Source: Rhizobium leguminosarum bv. trifolii WSM2297 (lineage in GTDB: Bacteria > Pseudomonadota > Alphaproteobacteria > Rhizobiales > Rhizobiaceae). Taken from it: a stretch of DNA of 64,000 bases. The position numbers and the translations under genes were made by a program. The notes beneath the pieces are model-generated. The model saw only the letters and a program-made list of their open reading frames with translations, made no database searches and was not told the DNA's origin. This document shows, one piece after another, positions 63,192 through 64,000 of the stretch. The DNA is taken from positions 1,456,442-1,520,441 of the forward strand of contig NZ_JH719393.1 of assembly GCF_000271845.1 (NCBI RefSeq), in the 5' to 3' direction. Numbering within the stretch: the stretch's first letter is position 1; every line of letters starts with the position of its first letter.

Positions 63192-64000
63192 CAGAGGCTC
63201 CTTTTCCAGAGGTCGGGATTGAAGATCTTGAAGCGCCCGTAGAAGGTCTCGCAGAAGAGGATGACGATGAAGAGCGCGCCCTGAAGCACCAGCACCGTTG
63301 CATCCGGCAGACCCATGCGGCGCTGGATGAGGCCACCCGAGGCATCGATACCGCCGAGCAGGATCGCGACCGGGATGATCGCCAGCGGATTGTGCCTGGC
63401 GAGGAAGGCGACGAGGATGCCGGTATAACCATAACCTGCCGCGAGCGAGGCATTGGCGCTGCCCTGGACGGCTGCGACCTCGACCATGCCGGCAAGCCCG
63501 GCGAAGCTGCCGGCAATCGCCGTAAAGCCAGCGATCAAGCGACCGACGGGCAGGCCCTGGATTTGGGCGGCGCGGACATTGCCGCCGGCGATGCGGGCGG
63601 CGAAGCCAAAACTCGTCACCTCGATCAGGATCCAGGAGAGGATGCAGGCAACGATGCCGATGACGAGGCCCCAATGCACGTCCATGCCGGGAATGTTGCC
63701 GAGCATGTATTCCGGCGGCAGTGGTTTGGTCGACGGTTTGTTGAGGCTTGCGGGATCGCGCAGCAGCCCCTCGACGAACTGGTTCATTAGCGCAATGGCG
63801 ATATAGGCAAGCAGCAACGAGGAGATGGTTTCGTTGACGCCGCGGTAATGGCGCAGGAAACCGGCAAGGCCGATCCAGATGCCGCCGATCACCATGGCGG
63901 CGATGCCCATCAGCATGAGCGCCACGAGCGGCGGAAGCGTGCCGACGATCGGCAAGGCGATCGCCGCCGCCGCAACGCCGCCCAGCACGACCGCTCCTTC
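63191..64000 (-). CDS. ABC transporter permease (BmpB/YufP type), 5' end outside the window
   Basis: At least 270 codons, open to the window edge. Helix-rich; contains RHYRGVNETISSLLLAYIAIALMNQFVEGLL, a block of the YufP-type permease, and AARIAGGNVRAAQIQGLPVGRLIAGFTAI, the cytoplasmic coupling loop. Full-length members have about 350 residues, so some 80 N-terminal codons lie beyond 64000. It pairs with the following permease. Confidence 0.88.
   Translation of the reverse strand, partial: EGAVVLGGVAAAAIALPIVGTLPPLVALMLMGIAAMVIGGIWIGLAGFLRHYRGVNETISSLLLAYIAIALMNQFVEGLLRDPASLNKPSTKPLPPEYMLGNIPGMDVHWGLVIGIVACILSWILIEVTSFGFAARIAGGNVRAAQIQGLPVGRLIAGFTAIAGSFAGLAGMVEVAAVQGSANASLAAGYGYTGILVAFLARHNPLAIIPVAILLGGIDASGGLIQRRMGLPDATVLVLQGALFIVILFCETFYGRFKIFNPDLWKRSL

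Overview
The window looks like part of a large replicon of a Rhizobium of the leguminosarum/etli group. Codon use is strongly GC-rich and gaps carry RIME-like palindromes and the rhizobial 'TAGAGCAATTCC' element. Several gene sets are rhizobial in type: panC-panB beside oxyR-katG, a bgsB-bgsA beta-glucan pair, and a cyanuric acid/biuret cluster whose biuret hydrolase has the same triad numbering as the R. leguminosarum enzyme. From general knowledge, panCB and oxyR-katG lie on plasmid p42f of R. etli CFN42, so this may be an equivalent megaplasmid or chromid. That placement is an inference.

Left part (1-25.9 kb), mostly ordinary metabolism and stress genes. It holds a proline-iminopeptidase-type hydrolase, an acetamidase/formamidase and a YhaO/YhaN-type nuclease-ATPase pair. 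Next comes a small FadR-regulated module (GntR regulator, DHDPS-type lyase/deaminase, convergent DpkA-type reductase) with two near-identical 21-bp operators. A ProQ/FinO-domain protein, panC-panB and divergent oxyR/katG follow. After an orphan VapB antitoxin, a decayed DUF3299 gene and a lone receiver protein comes a thioesterase/AMP-ligase/thiolase operon whose thiolase lacks its second catalytic cysteine. An NmrA-like reductase, a secreted cupin, a Cys/Met-metabolism PLP enzyme and a YihY protein complete this part.

Middle (25.9-31.7 kb) is a genome-plasticity zone. A large imperfect inverted repeat (arms about 0.47-0.5 kb), each arm carrying a 194-195 bp MITE-like element, surrounds a decayed IS110 transposase. 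Immediately beyond it is a strong candidate small RNA with three hairpins, CU-rich loops, a matching promoter and a terminator. A GntR pseudogene lies further on.

31.7-44.3 kb holds a LacI-controlled fructoside operon (binding protein, two permeases, GH32, ATPase), a TetR/NAD(P)-binding divergent pair with two operators, and bgsB-bgsA. From 44.3 to 57 kb is accessory DNA with long gaps. It includes an AraC regulator, a GSU2403-type nucleotidyltransferase under a perfect palindrome, a frameshifted VOC gene, a LysR-linked five-gene redox operon, rsgA, an unlisted 58-codon gene and two abutting gene relics.

Right end (56.9-64 kb) is one tightly overlapped minus-strand operon: ABC permeases, formamidase, biuret hydrolase, cyanuric acid hydrolase/barbiturase, ABC ATPase, a second cysteine hydrolase and a cupin. 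It reads as a system for importing a ring compound and releasing ammonia from it. Its 5' end lies beyond the window.
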